A stretch of DNA of 64,000 nucleotides from Arthrobacter sp. CAU 1506 (GTDB lineage: Bacteria > Actinomycetota > Actinomycetes > Actinomycetales > Micrococcaceae): positions 1 through 64,000 of the forward strand of contig NZ_SUKC01000002.1 of NCBI RefSeq assembly GCF_005047635.1, given 5' to 3'. The number at the start of each line of letters is the position of its first letter. The first letter of the stretch is position 1. The notes under the pieces were generated by a model that was given only the letters and a program-made list of their open reading frames with translations, searched no databases and was not told the DNA's origin. The position numbers were made by a program, and so were the translations under genes. Below, one piece after another: positions 18,135 through 26,973 of this stretch.

Positions 18135-18171
18135 AAGAACCCCCGCGCCCATGTGGGCGGCGGGGGTTCTT
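18135..18171. terminator. Bidirectional terminator between bL37 and rsrA
   Basis: AAGAACCCCCGC (18135-18146) and its exact complement (18160-18171) form a 12 bp stem extended by an inner GCCC/GGGC pairing. The stem carries A- and T-rich ends on both sides. It lies between converging genes and can serve both strands. Confidence 0.85.
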
Positions 18172-18222
18172 CCGTTGTTGCTGCGGGCCGGCAGCGCCGG
18201 GGAGTCCGGCCGGCCGATCAAG

Positions 18223-18486
18223 CTAAACGGTGTCGGATTCCCTGATGTGGCCGATCTTGTCCAAGATGCGCTCCTTGAGGGTCTGCGGTGCGGCTTCCTG
18301 GCAGGAGCGCTTCACCACCGAGCGGATCAGGCATTCCAGATTGTGTTCTTCGGCGCACTCTTGGCAACTGTCCAGATGCGCCTTGATCTCCGCGAGGTCG
18401 TCGCGGGAGAGTGCGCCGTCAACGTACTCGTAAATCCGTTGCATCCGGTCGTCTTCGCAGTCGCCCAGTCCGTGGCAGTCGCTCAT
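18223..18486 (-). CDS. rsrA: Mycothiol-system anti-sigma factor RsrA
   Basis: This 87-residue zinc-binding anti-sigma factor has Cys10, His37, Cys41 and Cys44 (motif HLDSCQEC), the ligand set of ZAS-family redox sensors. Under reducing conditions RsrA binds SigR. Disulfide stress oxidises the cysteines, releases zinc and frees the sigma factor. The start codon overlaps the sigR stop by four bases (ATGA), ensuring balanced synthesis. Confidence 0.92.
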   Translation of the reverse strand: MSDCHGLGDCEDDRMQRIYEYVDGALSRDDLAEIKAHLDSCQECAEEHNLECLIRSVVKRSCQEAAPQTLKERILDKIGHIRESDTV

Positions 18487-19187
18487 TTGACGTTCTCCTG
18501 TTGTGTCCCCACCGCCGCCGCGGCGTTTTTCCTGTCCTTGGTACTGCCCATGCCGCGTTCGTGCGCGTAGTCAGCAAGCAGTTCGCGCAACAGCTTGCGT
18601 CCCCGGTGCAGGCGGGACATCACGGTACCAATGGGGGTGTTCATGATTTCCGATATTTCCTTGTACGCGAAGCCCTCTACATCAGAGAAGTAAACGGCCA
18701 ACCGGAATTCCTCCGGGATGGCCTGGAGGGCGTTCTTCACATCAGAATCCGGCAGGTGGTCCAAGGCCTCCGCTTCCGCAGACCGCAGTCCCGAGGAAGT
18801 GTGGGAGGCCGCCTGGAACATCTGCCAGTCCTCTACCTGGTCCGTATTGGACTGTTGCGGTTCGCGCTGGCGCTTCCGGTAGAGGTTGATGTAAGTGTTC
18901 GTCAGGATCCGGTACAGCCAGGCCTTGAGGTTGGTCCCGGGTTTGTACTGGTGAAAAGCCGAGAACGCCTTGGTGTAGGCCTCCTGCACCAAGTCCTCGG
19001 CATCGCTGGGATTGCGTGCCATCCGCATCGCGGCCGAGTACAGCTGGTCCACATACTGCATGGCGTCGCGCTCAAAGCGGGCGCGGCGCTCTTCGGCAGT
19101 TTCCGTCTGGACGTCAACCTCGTCCGGCTGCCCCGTTGTTTCTGGGCTGCTGCGGTTTGTGGCGGCGTCCGAATTGTCAGTCGTCAT
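18483..19187 (-). CDS. sigR: ECF RNA polymerase sigma factor SigR (SigH-type)
   Basis: The 234-residue form starting at ATG 19187 carries sigma region 2 ([49 protein letters not shown]) and region 4 ([33 protein letters not shown]). It belongs to the thiol-oxidative-stress SigR/SigH group and is followed by its anti-sigma factor RsrA. A GTG at 19283, with a better-spaced AAGGG, would add 32 residues. Streptomyces is known to make a longer, unstable SigR from an upstream start, so both forms may exist. An exact SigR-type promoter lies upstream. Confidence 0.92.
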   Translation of the reverse strand: MTTDNSDAATNRSSPETTGQPDEVDVQTETAEERRARFERDAMQYVDQLYSAAMRMARNPSDAEDLVQEAYTKAFSAFHQYKPGTNLKAWLYRILTNTYINLYRKRQREPQQSNTDQVEDWQMFQAASHTSSGLRSAEAEALDHLPDSDVKNALQAIPEEFRLAVYFSDVEGFAYKEISEIMNTPIGTVMSRLHRGRKLLRELLADYAHERGMGSTKDRKNAAAAVGTQQENVK

Positions 19188-19346
19188 TGGCTCCCAGTCT
19201 ACGCTGAGCTTCACGACCCCCTGGGCCGGTGCCGCGCCGTCTACCGACCCCGCGGGGGCCGGCTCGGCAAGCGCTGTAGTCACAGGTTTTCCCTTCGTTC
19301 CGACACATGGTGGACCGGAGACAATGCACCGGTTGTTCCTCTGATG

Positions 19347-19376
19347 CGTAACGCTCGATGCGGGACGGCTATTCCC
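19347..19376 (-). promoter_or_regulatory. SigR-dependent autoregulatory promoter of sigR-rsrA
   Basis: On the minus strand, GGGAAT at 19376-19371 is followed after exactly 18 bases by GTTACG starting at 19352. This matches the published SigR/SigH consensus GGGAAT-N18-GTT without mismatch. The predicted transcript start lies about 60 bases upstream of the alternative GTG start of sigR, so a transcript from here could encode the longer protein. Confidence 0.85.
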
Positions 19377-19517
19377 TTCCGCTGATGGACAAACCCTCAG
19401 GCAAGGTGTGCGGTGCCAACAAAAGTGCCAGACTAGTGTCCAGTGCCGCCTTCCCGCGGTCCGGCCAATGGGAAGGGCACAGATCCTTCGACGCACGCCG
19501 ACGCCCAGGAGGCTTCC

Positions 19518-20099
19518 ATGTCAATCGTCCGCCTTGCCGCCCGTCCCCTGCTGGCCACCAGCTTTGTAGCCACCGGCATCGACCGCCTGCGCCACGCAGA
19601 GGAAACAGCTGCCTCCTTGCGGCCGCTGGTTCAGCAGACAGAATCCGTCTTTCCCGCGGCAGGAGCGTTGGCGGGGCAAGAGAAGACGATTGCACGCGTC
19701 ATCGGCGCAGCCCAGGTCGGCGCAGGCGTCCTGCTGGGCATGGGCAAGTTCTCCCGCCTGGCAGCGGCGCTGCTGGCCGGCACCACCGCGGTTAACACCC
19801 TGGTCGAATACCGGGCCGCCGATTCCACCACTCCGGAAGCCAGACGAGACCGCCGCAACCGGCTCCTGAAGAACCTGTCGCTGGCCGGAGCGGTCATGCT
19901 GGCCGCAGTCGACACCGCCGGCAAGCCGGGCCTGGTCTGGCGTGCCGAGCATCTGGCGGCCGACGCCCGGCGCAACGTCCGCTCGATCAGCAGGGGTGCG
20001 CGCCGCAATGCCGCGTCGATGGGCAAAGACGCCCGCAAGCAACTGAAGAAGGCAGAGCGCACAGTGCGGGAAGCCACCGCGGACGTGGTGGGATCCTGA
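19518..20099 (+). CDS. DoxX-family membrane protein
   Basis: The 193-residue protein has a DoxX-like membrane domain of about four hydrophobic helices ([65 protein letters not shown]). A basic, Ala/Arg-rich C-terminal tail of roughly 60 residues follows. DoxX proteins have been linked to thiol and redox homeostasis, including a complex with superoxide dismutase in mycobacteria, which fits the divergent neighbour sigR. AGGAGG lies six bases before the ATG. It is the first gene of a plus-strand run with aroA only five bases downstream. Confidence 0.8.
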   Translation: MSIVRLAARPLLATSFVATGIDRLRHAEETAASLRPLVQQTESVFPAAGALAGQEKTIARVIGAAQVGAGVLLGMGKFSRLAAALLAGTTAVNTLVEYRAADSTTPEARRDRRNRLLKNLSLAGAVMLAAVDTAGKPGLVWRAEHLAADARRNVRSISRGARRNAASMGKDARKQLKKAERTVREATADVVGS

Positions 20100-20104
20100 A
20101 CGAA

Positions 20105-21424
20105 ATGCCCATGGTTGCCCAGAGCTGGCCGGCTCCCTATGCAGAGAAACCGATCGACGCAACGGTCCAGATCCCTGCTTCCAAATCCCTGACCAACCGG
20201 TATCTGGTGCTCGCGGCGTTGGCCGACGGCCCGTCCCGGCTGCGCGCCCCGCTGCATTCACGTGACACCTTCCTGATGGTGGCAGCCCTTCGGTCCTTGG
20301 GTGCCCGGATTACCGAGACGGTGGGAGACGGCCGGTTCGGCCCCGACCTGCTGGTGGAGCCGATTGATCCGGCGCACCCACTGGGGAGTGCCGGTATCGA
20401 CTGCGGTCTGGCCGGCACCGTCATGCGCTTCGTGCCGCCGCTGGCAGCACTGTGCACGGGAGAGTTGGAGTTCGACGGCGACGCGGCTGCACGGCGCCGG
20501 CCGATGTCCCCCACCATCGATGCCCTGCGCCAACTGGGTGTGGAAGTGGACGACGGCGGACGCGGCAGCCTCCCCTTCCGCATCACCGGCACCGGCAGCG
20601 TGCCCGGCAGTCATCTGGCGATCGATGCCAGCGCGTCCTCACAATTCGTCTCTGCCCTGCTGCTGGTGGCTCCGCGCTTCCGCGACGGCCTGCATCTGGA
20701 GCACGTCGGCGAGCGCGTGCCGAGCCTGGACCACATCGCCATGACGGTCCGGTTGCTGCGCGACCTCGGCGTGAGCGTGGACGACTCCCGCCCGAACCAC
20801 TGGGTGGTCTCCCCCGGTCCGATCCGCGCCTTCGATACCCGGATCGAGCAAGACCTCTCCAACGCCGGCCCATTCCTGGCCGCCGCGTTGGCCACCCGCG
20901 GCCGGATCAGGGTGCCGAATTGGCCGGCTTCCACCACCCAGGTGGGCGACGCCTGGCGGGACATCCTGCCCCGGCTCGGCGCCACGGTCACACTGGAAGA
21001 CGGGACGCTGACCGTAGTCGGCGGCGAAAAGATCACCGGCGCCGACCTTGCCGATACCAGCGAACTGGCTCCCACCGCGGCGGCCCTGTGCGCGCTGGCC
21101 GACGGCGAGTCCCGGCTGAGCGGCATTGCCCACCTGCGCGGGCACGAAACCGACCGCTTGGCTGCCTTGGTGGCGGAAATCAACCGACTGGGCGGCGACG
21201 CCGAAGAGACGGCCGACGGGCTGCTGATCCGGCCCCGGCCGCTGCACGGTGGGTTGTTCCACTCCTACGAAGACCACCGCATGGCTACGGCCGGCGCCAT
21301 CATCGGCCTGGCTGTGCGCGGCGTGGAGGTGGAGGATATCGGGACGACGGCGAAGACCATGCCCGAGTTCCCGCAGCTCTGGCAGGAAATGTACTCTGCC
21401 GCACCGGCACCCACCGAGGGCTGA
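20105..21424 (+). CDS. aroA: 3-phosphoshikimate 1-carboxyvinyltransferase (EPSP synthase)
   Basis: The 439-residue enzyme catalyses the sixth step of the shikimate pathway, joining phosphoenolpyruvate to shikimate 3-phosphate. Visible motifs are PASKSLTNRYL near the N-terminus, DCGLAGTVMRFVPP (the LxxxGTxxR-type block) and a late block ending in SYEDHRMA. It starts five bases after the DoxX stop and is followed two bases later by rsgA. An alternative in-frame ATG lies six bases downstream, and neither has a clear Shine-Dalgarno, as expected for coupled translation. Confidence 0.93.
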   Translation: MPMVAQSWPAPYAEKPIDATVQIPASKSLTNRYLVLAALADGPSRLRAPLHSRDTFLMVAALRSLGARITETVGDGRFGPDLLVEPIDPAHPLGSAGIDCGLAGTVMRFVPPLAALCTGELEFDGDAAARRRPMSPTIDALRQLGVEVDDGGRGSLPFRITGTGSVPGSHLAIDASASSQFVSALLLVAPRFRDGLHLEHVGERVPSLDHIAMTVRLLRDLGVSVDDSRPNHWVVSPGPIRAFDTRIEQDLSNAGPFLAAALATRGRIRVPNWPASTTQVGDAWRDILPRLGATVTLEDGTLTVVGGEKITGADLADTSELAPTAAALCALADGESRLSGIAHLRGHETDRLAALVAEINRLGGDAEETADGLLIRPRPLHGGLFHSYEDHRMATAGAIIGLAVRGVEVEDIGTTAKTMPEFPQLWQEMYSAAPAPTEG

Positions 21425-21426
21425 CG

Positions 21427-22530
21427 GTGGCGCGTAGTACTGGAAGCTGGGACGAGTCGGATGTGCGCATCCGCCCCAACAAGCGCGGCACGCGGCCGCG
21501 CACCAAGGACCGTCCCGCCCACGAAGACGCCGAGCTCGGCCGGATCGTGACCGTCGACCGTGGCCGCTACACCGCCGTCGTCGCTGAAGACACACCGGAC
21601 GAGCGCACCGTCGTCGCGGCCCGCGCCCGGGAGTTGCGCCGCACACCGGTGGTGGCCGGAGATTTCGTGGCCCTGGTGGGCGACGTTTCCGGCGAACCGG
21701 ACAGCCTGGCCCGGCTGGTCCGGGTGGAGGAACGCCGGACGCTGCTGCGGCGCAGCGCGGATGATACCGACCCGGTGGAGCGCGTGGTGGTGGCGAATGC
21801 GGATCAGCTGGTCATTGTGGTGGCCGCGGCCAATCCCGAACCCCGGACCGGGTTCATCGACCGGGCGCTGGTGGCGGCGTACGACGCCGGGATCAGCCCG
21901 CTGCTGTGCGTGACCAAAGCGGACCTGAAGGATCCCGCCGAGCTGTTGTCCAACTACACCCATCTGGACCTGCCGGTGATCGTCAGCCGCACAGCGGACG
22001 TGGACGCTGCCGGCGTGGATACGCTCTCCGACGAGGGCCTGTCCGCCCGGCTGGATACCGAGGCTGTGGCAGAGCTGCGCGGTTACCTCGACGGGAAGGT
22101 CACCGTCACCCTGGGTCATTCGGGCGTCGGCAAATCCACCATGGTCAATGCGCTGACCGGCGCCCAGCGTGCCACCGGCGGGGTCAACGCCGTCACCGGG
22201 CGCGGCCGGCACACGTCGTCGTCGGCGTTGGCGCTGAAAGTCCTGGACGCGCCGGCCGGCACCTGGATCATCGACACTCCCGGCATCCGCTCCTTCGGAT
22301 TGGCCCACGTGGATCCCGACCGCATCCTGTCGGCCTTCCCGGATCTGGAGCCTGGTACTGCCGACTGCGCGCGCGGCTGCAAGCACGACGCGTCTGCCAT
22401 CGACTGCGGTCTGGACGCCTATGTGGCTGACGGCGGTGCCGGCGACGCCGGGGCGGTCCGGCTGGCGTCGCTGCGCCGTTTGTTGGGCGCCGAGGAACGG
22501 CCGGAGGCCAAAGAGCTCGGCACGGTCTAG
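21427..22530 (+). CDS. rsgA: Ribosome small-subunit-dependent GTPase A
   Basis: This 367-residue circularly permuted GTPase assists late 30S subunit maturation. The GTPase motifs appear in permuted order: G4 TKAD, then G1 GHSGVGKST, then G3 DTPG. An N-terminal OB-like domain precedes them. A C-terminal zinc site reads CARGCKH with a further Cys, the actinobacterial spacing variant. The frame stays open 975 bases upstream, through aroA, but the GTG at 21427, two bases after the aroA stop, is the proper start. Confidence 0.92.
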   Translation: MARSTGSWDESDVRIRPNKRGTRPRTKDRPAHEDAELGRIVTVDRGRYTAVVAEDTPDERTVVAARARELRRTPVVAGDFVALVGDVSGEPDSLARLVRVEERRTLLRRSADDTDPVERVVVANADQLVIVVAAANPEPRTGFIDRALVAAYDAGISPLLCVTKADLKDPAELLSNYTHLDLPVIVSRTADVDAAGVDTLSDEGLSARLDTEAVAELRGYLDGKVTVTLGHSGVGKSTMVNALTGAQRATGGVNAVTGRGRHTSSSALALKVLDAPAGTWIIDTPGIRSFGLAHVDPDRILSAFPDLEPGTADCARGCKHDASAIDCGLDAYVADGGAGDAGAVRLASLRRLLGAEERPEAKELGTV

Positions 22531-22596
22531 GTTCGCTGCCCGGTTGCGGGCGCTGCCTCCCGCGTCCGCACTGCACTTACCGATAGGTTGAAACCT

Positions 22597-23481
22597 ATGA
22601 CCCACGCTCCGCAAACCTACAACGACGATCTGCGCCTGGCCCACGTGATGGCCGACTCCGTGGATGCGCAGACCATGGCCCGGTTCAAGGCCCTTGACCT
22701 GAAGGTGGAGACCAAGCCGGACCTCACTCCGGTCACCGACGCCGACCGCGCCGCCGAAGAAGCCATCCGCGGGCAGCTGTCCCGGTCCCGGCCGCGGGAT
22801 GCGGTGCTGGGCGAAGAGTTCGGCAGCAGCGGACACGGCACCCGCCGGTGGATCATCGACCCGATTGACGGCACCAAGAACTTTGTCCGCGGCGTACCCG
22901 TCTGGGCCACCCTGATCGCACTGGTGGACGAGGGGCAGCCGGTGGTGGGCCTGGTCAGTGCGCCGGCACTGGGCAAGCGGTGGTGGGCGGCCAAGGGAAC
23001 CGGCGCCTACACCGGGCGTTCGCTGGCCGCTGCCACCCGGCTGCAGGTTTCCGCCGTGGACCGGCTGGAGGATGCGTCGATGTCCTATTCCAGCCTGAGC
23101 GGCTGGAAGGAACGCGGAAACCTGGACGACTTCCTCGAGCTGACCGAATCGGTCTGGCGCACCCGCGCGTTCGGCGACTTCTGGTCCTACTGCCTGGTGG
23201 CCGAAGGCGCCGTGGACATTGCCTGCGAACCGGAGCTGAATCTCTACGACATGGCCGCTTTGGTGCCGATCGTGACCGAAGCCGGCGGCAGGTTCAGCTC
23301 GCTGGAGGGCGAAGACGGCCCGTTCGGCGGCAATGCGCTGGCCACCAACGGCCTGCTGCATCAGACCGCGCTGCACCGCCTGAACCCCGAACTGCGCGGC
23401 CAGCGACCGGCCGGATCGGCCACCGCGGCGTACGACGACGAAGCAGCCGGCAGCACCGACGCCGGCGGCGAGGGCCGGTAA
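22597..23481 (+). CDS. hisN: Histidinol-phosphatase (inositol monophosphatase family)
   Basis: The 294-residue protein has the inositol-monophosphatase metal motifs GEEFG (near 75) and WIIDPIDGTKNFVRG (near 90), plus LNLYDMAALVPIV toward the C-terminus. The actinobacterial HisN branch uses this fold to dephosphorylate L-histidinol phosphate in histidine synthesis. The neighbouring aroA supports an amino-acid role, but a general inositol monophosphatase role cannot be excluded. A TTG at 22588 is also in frame. The ATG at 22597 is preferred. The C-terminal 30 residues are Gly/Ala-rich and probably disordered. Confidence 0.85.
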   Translation: MTHAPQTYNDDLRLAHVMADSVDAQTMARFKALDLKVETKPDLTPVTDADRAAEEAIRGQLSRSRPRDAVLGEEFGSSGHGTRRWIIDPIDGTKNFVRGVPVWATLIALVDEGQPVVGLVSAPALGKRWWAAKGTGAYTGRSLAAATRLQVSAVDRLEDASMSYSSLSGWKERGNLDDFLELTESVWRTRAFGDFWSYCLVAEGAVDIACEPELNLYDMAALVPIVTEAGGRFSSLEGEDGPFGGNALATNGLLHQTALHRLNPELRGQRPAGSATAAYDDEAAGSTDAGGEGR

Positions 23482-23505
23482 CCGGCCGCTGTACAAGGAG
23501 CACAC

Positions 23506-24264
23506 GTGGCACACGGCGGCCCCCGGATGGACGATGATCGGCGCCGGGCCTACGGCGACACCTTCCAGCAGGGCGGCGAACACTACGACCGCATCCGTCC
23601 CGGGTACCCGGACGAGGCGGTGGACTGGCTGCTGCCGGCCCACGCCCGCACCGCCGCTGATCTGGGTGCCGGCACCGGGAAGTACACGGCTGCGTTGGCC
23701 GCGCGGGGACTGCAGGTGCTTGCGGTGGACCCGTCTGCTGACATGCTCGCCCAGCTGCAGCGCAACCTGCCCGGCGTGGCCACCGTGGTGGGTACCGCGG
23801 AGCAGACCGGGATCGCCGATGCCAGCATGGATGTTGTCACCGTGGCCCAAGCCTGGCACTGGACGGACCCGCTCCGGGCCAGTACCGAGGCCGCCCGCAT
23901 CCTCAAGCCCGGCGGCGTCTTGGGATTGGTCTGGAACCAGTTGGACACCGGCGTGCCGTGGGTGCACCGGCTCACCCGCATCATGCACGCCGGCGATGTG
24001 CTAAAACCGGATTTCCGTCCCCGCATCGGACCGGAGTTCAGCGGGCTGGAAGGGCACGATACCCACTGGCAGGACCCGCTCAGCACGCTCGATGTGATGG
24101 AGCTGGCCAAGACCCGCAGCTATTACCTGCGCGCCAACGAGGCAACCCGGAGCAAAGTGCTGGCCAACCTGGACTGGTACCTCCACGACCATCTGGGCCA
24201 CTCCCCCGGGGCGCCGATCGGGCTGCCCTACCTGACCCACAGCTGGCGGGCGCGGGCAGCCTGA
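23506..24264 (+). CDS. Class I SAM-dependent methyltransferase
   Basis: The 252-residue protein shows the SAM-binding motif I DLGAGTGKYTAALA, acidic motif II (VLAVDPSADML) and a later ILKPGGVLGLVWNQ. It resembles the UbiE/YcgJ-type methyltransferases, with YDRIRPGYP at the N-terminus typical of the group. The substrate is unknown. A well-placed AAGGAG five bases before the GTG at 23506 fixes the start. The gene ends the plus-strand run that began with doxX, and a hairpin follows. Confidence 0.85.
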   Translation: MAHGGPRMDDDRRRAYGDTFQQGGEHYDRIRPGYPDEAVDWLLPAHARTAADLGAGTGKYTAALAARGLQVLAVDPSADMLAQLQRNLPGVATVVGTAEQTGIADASMDVVTVAQAWHWTDPLRASTEAARILKPGGVLGLVWNQLDTGVPWVHRLTRIMHAGDVLKPDFRPRIGPEFSGLEGHDTHWQDPLSTLDVMELAKTRSYYLRANEATRSKVLANLDWYLHDHLGHSPGAPIGLPYLTHSWRARAA

Positions 24265-24269
24265 GCTCC

Positions 24270-24291
24270 GGGACGCCGCCCCGGGCGTCCC
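24270..24291 (+). terminator. Hairpin after the methyltransferase gene
   Basis: A perfect eight-base stem (GGGACGCC and GGCGTCCC) with a six-base loop starts six bases after the stop codon. There is no T-run. It probably separates the aroA-hisN run from the metal-transport operon. Confidence 0.6.
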
Positions 24292-24320
24292 CACGGGCGC
24301 CGTCACAGACATGCCGCGGC

Positions 24321-24364
24321 TTGTCATGAGGCCAGCCGTCCGGCAAAATTTAGGCATGCCGAAA
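24321..24364 (+). promoter_or_regulatory. Promoter and DtxR/MntR-type operator of the second metal transporter
   Basis: TTGTCA (24321-24326) and CAAAAT (24344-24349) are separated by 17 bases. The start site expected about seven bases past the -10 coincides with the A of the ATG at 24356, so the mRNA is probably leaderless. No Shine-Dalgarno is present. TTTAGGCATGCCGAAA (24349-24364), a 16 bp near-palindrome with one mismatched pair resembling DtxR-family boxes, spans the -10 end and the start codon. Confidence 0.65.
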
Positions 24365-25270
24365 TATTGGGTGAAGGTATGCCTGCTGGCCGTTGCCGCC
24401 ATGCTGGCGGTGGCCGGCTGCGCCCCTGCTCCCGCACCAACCGCGGCCTCGGCCGACGACCGGCCGCTGGTCCTGACCACGTTCACCGTGTTGGCGGACA
24501 TGGCCAACAAGATTGGCGGCGGACACGTGGAGGTCATCTCCATCACCAAGATCGGCGCGGAAATCCACGGCTACCAGCCCACGCCGTCGGACTTGATCAA
24601 AGCGCAGCATGCCGACCTGATCCTGGACAACGGGCTGGGGCTGGAACGCTGGTTCGCGCGGTTCCTGAACGCCGTCCCGGCCCCGCATGTGGTCCTCAGC
24701 GAGGGTGTGGAGCCGGTGAATATCACTGCCGGAAACTTTGAGGGCCGCCCCAATCCGCACGCCTGGATGTCGCCGGAAGCCGCCAAAATCTACGTGGACA
24801 ACATCGTGCGTGCCTTCAGCGACCTGGCGCCCGAGCACGCCGATGATTTCCGGCGCAACGGCGCGGCCTACCGCGGGGAACTGGACAAGCTGATGGACGG
24901 CCTGAAGGCTGCCTTCGCCCACCCGGCGGCCGTTCCCGCCCTGGTCAGCTGCGAGGGGGCCTTCTCCTACCTGGCCCGCGACGCCGGGCTGCACGAGGCC
25001 TACCTCTGGCCGGTGAACTCGGACGCCGAGGGAACGCCCCGGCAGATCAAAGAAGTCATCGGACAGGTCCGCGAACACCGGGTCCCGACGGTGTTCTGCG
25101 AATCGACCGTCAACCCGGAATCGATGCGCCAGGTGGCGAAAGCCACGGGCGCCCGGTTCGTCACGCCGCTGTACGTAGACTCGCTCTCCGGCCCCAATGG
25201 ACCGGTGCCCACCCACCTGGAGCTGATCAAGCACGACATCTCCCTGATCAAGGAAGGACTGGCGCCGTGA
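24356..25270 (+). CDS. Metal ABC transporter substrate-binding lipoprotein, probably manganese type
   Basis: This 304-residue cluster A-I binding protein has a lipoprotein signal ending AVAGC. Metal-ligand regions include IGAEIHGYQPTPSD, NPHAWMSPE (His), a central Glu and a C-terminal YVDSLS block. It lacks the His-rich loop of zinc-binding ZnuA proteins. That, together with the MntR-like gene at the end of the operon, points to manganese, or possibly iron as in SitA. The ATG at 24356 lies at the predicted transcription start. The stop overlaps the ATPase start by four bases. Confidence 0.88.
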   Translation: MPKYWVKVCLLAVAAMLAVAGCAPAPAPTAASADDRPLVLTTFTVLADMANKIGGGHVEVISITKIGAEIHGYQPTPSDLIKAQHADLILDNGLGLERWFARFLNAVPAPHVVLSEGVEPVNITAGNFEGRPNPHAWMSPEAAKIYVDNIVRAFSDLAPEHADDFRRNGAAYRGELDKLMDGLKAAFAHPAAVPALVSCEGAFSYLARDAGLHEAYLWPVNSDAEGTPRQIKEVIGQVREHRVPTVFCESTVNPESMRQVAKATGARFVTPLYVDSLSGPNGPVPTHLELIKHDISLIKEGLAP

Positions 25271-26046
25271 GCACACACGTCATTCCGGCCGGGTCCCCCG
25301 CTATCTCGGTGGCCAGCCTGCATGTGGCCTATAACGACGTCGTCGCGCTGGATGACGTCAGCGCAACGGTGGCCCTGGGGACCATCTGCGGGCTGATCGG
25401 CGTCAACGGCTCCGGCAAGTCCACGCTGTTCAAGTCGCTGATGGGTCTGGCGCATCCCACCTCCGGCACCGTGGAACTGTTCGGTCTCCCGCCCCGGCAG
25501 GCACGGAAGTTGAACCTGGTCAGCTACGTTCCACAGTCCGAAGATGTCGATTGGACCTTCCCGGTGTCGGTGCGGGATGTGGTGATGATGGGCCGCTACG
25601 GCCGGCTGGGCCCGATGCGCCGGCCGCACCGCGGGGACCGCGAAGCCGTGGAAGCGGCGCTGGAACGGACCGGACTGAGCCACCTGCAGCAACGGCAGAT
25701 CGGCGAGCTGTCGGGCGGCCAGCGGAAACGCGCTTTTGTGGCCCGCGGCATCGCGCAGGACGCCGGGCTGCTGCTGCTCGACGAGCCCTTCGCCGGCGTG
25801 GACAAGGCCTCCGAAGCAGGCCTGATCTCGCTGCTGAAGGAGCTGCGCCAGGAGGGCAAGACGATCCTGATCTCCACGCACGATCTGGCCGGCATTCCGC
25901 AGCTGTGCGACGAGGCGATCCTGCTGCACCAGAAGGTACTGGCGCACGGATCGCCGGCGGAAGTGCTGACCAATGACAACCTGGCCCTGGCCTTCGGCTC
26001 CGCGCTGGTCGGCCCCGCGGAAGGAGCCCGCCGTGGACTTGCTTAA
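25267..26046 (+). CDS. Metal ABC transporter ATP-binding protein (manganese type)
   Basis: The 259-residue ATPase has Walker A GVNGSGKST, signature LSGGQRKRAFVARGIAQ, Walker B LLLLDEPFAGVD and switch histidine STHD. YVPQSEDVDWTFPVSVRDVVMMGRYG is a hallmark of the MntB/SitB/PsaB branch. It powers the adjacent permease. The GTG start overlaps the binding-protein stop by four bases. Its 3' end overlaps the permease by 14 bases. Confidence 0.9.
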   Translation: MSTHVIPAGSPAISVASLHVAYNDVVALDDVSATVALGTICGLIGVNGSGKSTLFKSLMGLAHPTSGTVELFGLPPRQARKLNLVSYVPQSEDVDWTFPVSVRDVVMMGRYGRLGPMRRPHRGDREAVEAALERTGLSHLQQRQIGELSGGQRKRAFVARGIAQDAGLLLLDEPFAGVDKASEAGLISLLKELRQEGKTILISTHDLAGIPQLCDEAILLHQKVLAHGSPAEVLTNDNLALAFGSALVGPAEGARRGLA

Positions 26047-26929
26047 CTGGCTGCTGGAACCGCTGCAGTACGGTTTCCTGACCCGAGCCCTGCTGGTCAC
26101 TCTGGCAGCCTCCATCGTCTCCGCGGTGTTGTCCTGCTGGCTGATCTTGATGGGCTGGTCGCTGATGGGCGATGCGGTCTCCCACGCAGTGCTGCCCGGC
26201 GTCGCGTTGGCCTACATCGTCGGCGTCCCGTTCTCGCTCGGCGCGTTTATCTTCGGCGCGGCCGCGGTGGCGCTGATCGGCGGTGTGCGCTCCTCCACCC
26301 GGCTGAAGGGCGACACCGTCATCGGCGTGGTGTTCACCGCGTTCTTCGCGGCAGGCCTGGCCATCATCTCCAAAACCCCCAGCCAAACCGACCTGCAGCA
26401 CATCCTGTTCGGCAACGTTCTGGGCGTCAGCGACGGTGAGCTGCTGCAGGTGCTCGGCTTGGGTGCCGTGACGCTGTGCGTGCTGCTGTTCAAGCGGCGC
26501 GATCTCACCCTGTTCGCCTTTGACCGCGTCCACGCCCATGCCATCGGGCTGAACACCCGATGGTTGTCGGTGCTGCTGCTCGGGCTGCTGGCGCTGACTG
26601 TCGTCGTCGGCCTGCAGGCGGTGGGCATCGTGCTGGTGGTGGCCATGCTGATTACTCCGGGTGCCACGGCCTTCCTGCTGACCCGACGGTTTGACGCGAT
26701 GCTGGTCATCGCCGCCTCTGTCACCGCCGCGGCCTCGATCGCCGGCATTTATGCCAGCTACTATCTGGACGTCGCGACCGGCGCGGCCGTGGTCCTTGCG
26801 CAGGCGCTGGTCTTCCTGGTGGTCTACCTGTCCGCGCCCCGAACCGGGGTAATCTGGCAGTTGGTACGCCGCCGGTCTGCCCGGCGGAGCGACGCCTTAC
26901 AGCCGGATACCAGCAGCGCCACGCTGTAA
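26033..26929 (+). CDS. Metal ABC transporter permease (manganese type)
   Basis: The 298-residue protein has about eight hydrophobic helices and the ABC-3 family block WSLMGDAVSHAVLPGVALAY, the coupling region of metal importers of the SitC/MntC type. An ATG 60 bases upstream is in frame, but the GTG at 26033 is preceded by AAGGAG at good spacing and begins at the first helix (DLLNWLLEPLQYGF). The C-terminal tail is basic. It completes the transporter, followed 44 bases later by the regulator. Confidence 0.88.
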   Translation: MDLLNWLLEPLQYGFLTRALLVTLAASIVSAVLSCWLILMGWSLMGDAVSHAVLPGVALAYIVGVPFSLGAFIFGAAAVALIGGVRSSTRLKGDTVIGVVFTAFFAAGLAIISKTPSQTDLQHILFGNVLGVSDGELLQVLGLGAVTLCVLLFKRRDLTLFAFDRVHAHAIGLNTRWLSVLLLGLLALTVVVGLQAVGIVLVVAMLITPGATAFLLTRRFDAMLVIAASVTAAASIAGIYASYYLDVATGAAVVLAQALVFLVVYLSAPRTGVIWQLVRRRSARRSDALQPDTSSATL

Positions 26930-26973
26930 GTCTGCAGTCCTTTGAGGACGTACAGAGAGAGGGTGAAACCGCA

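Noticed and set aside
21265-23988. 907-codon minus-strand open frame across aroA, rsgA, hisN and the methyltransferase gene
   Set aside because: It spans four well-supported genes on the other strand and shows no family motif. It is a composition artefact.
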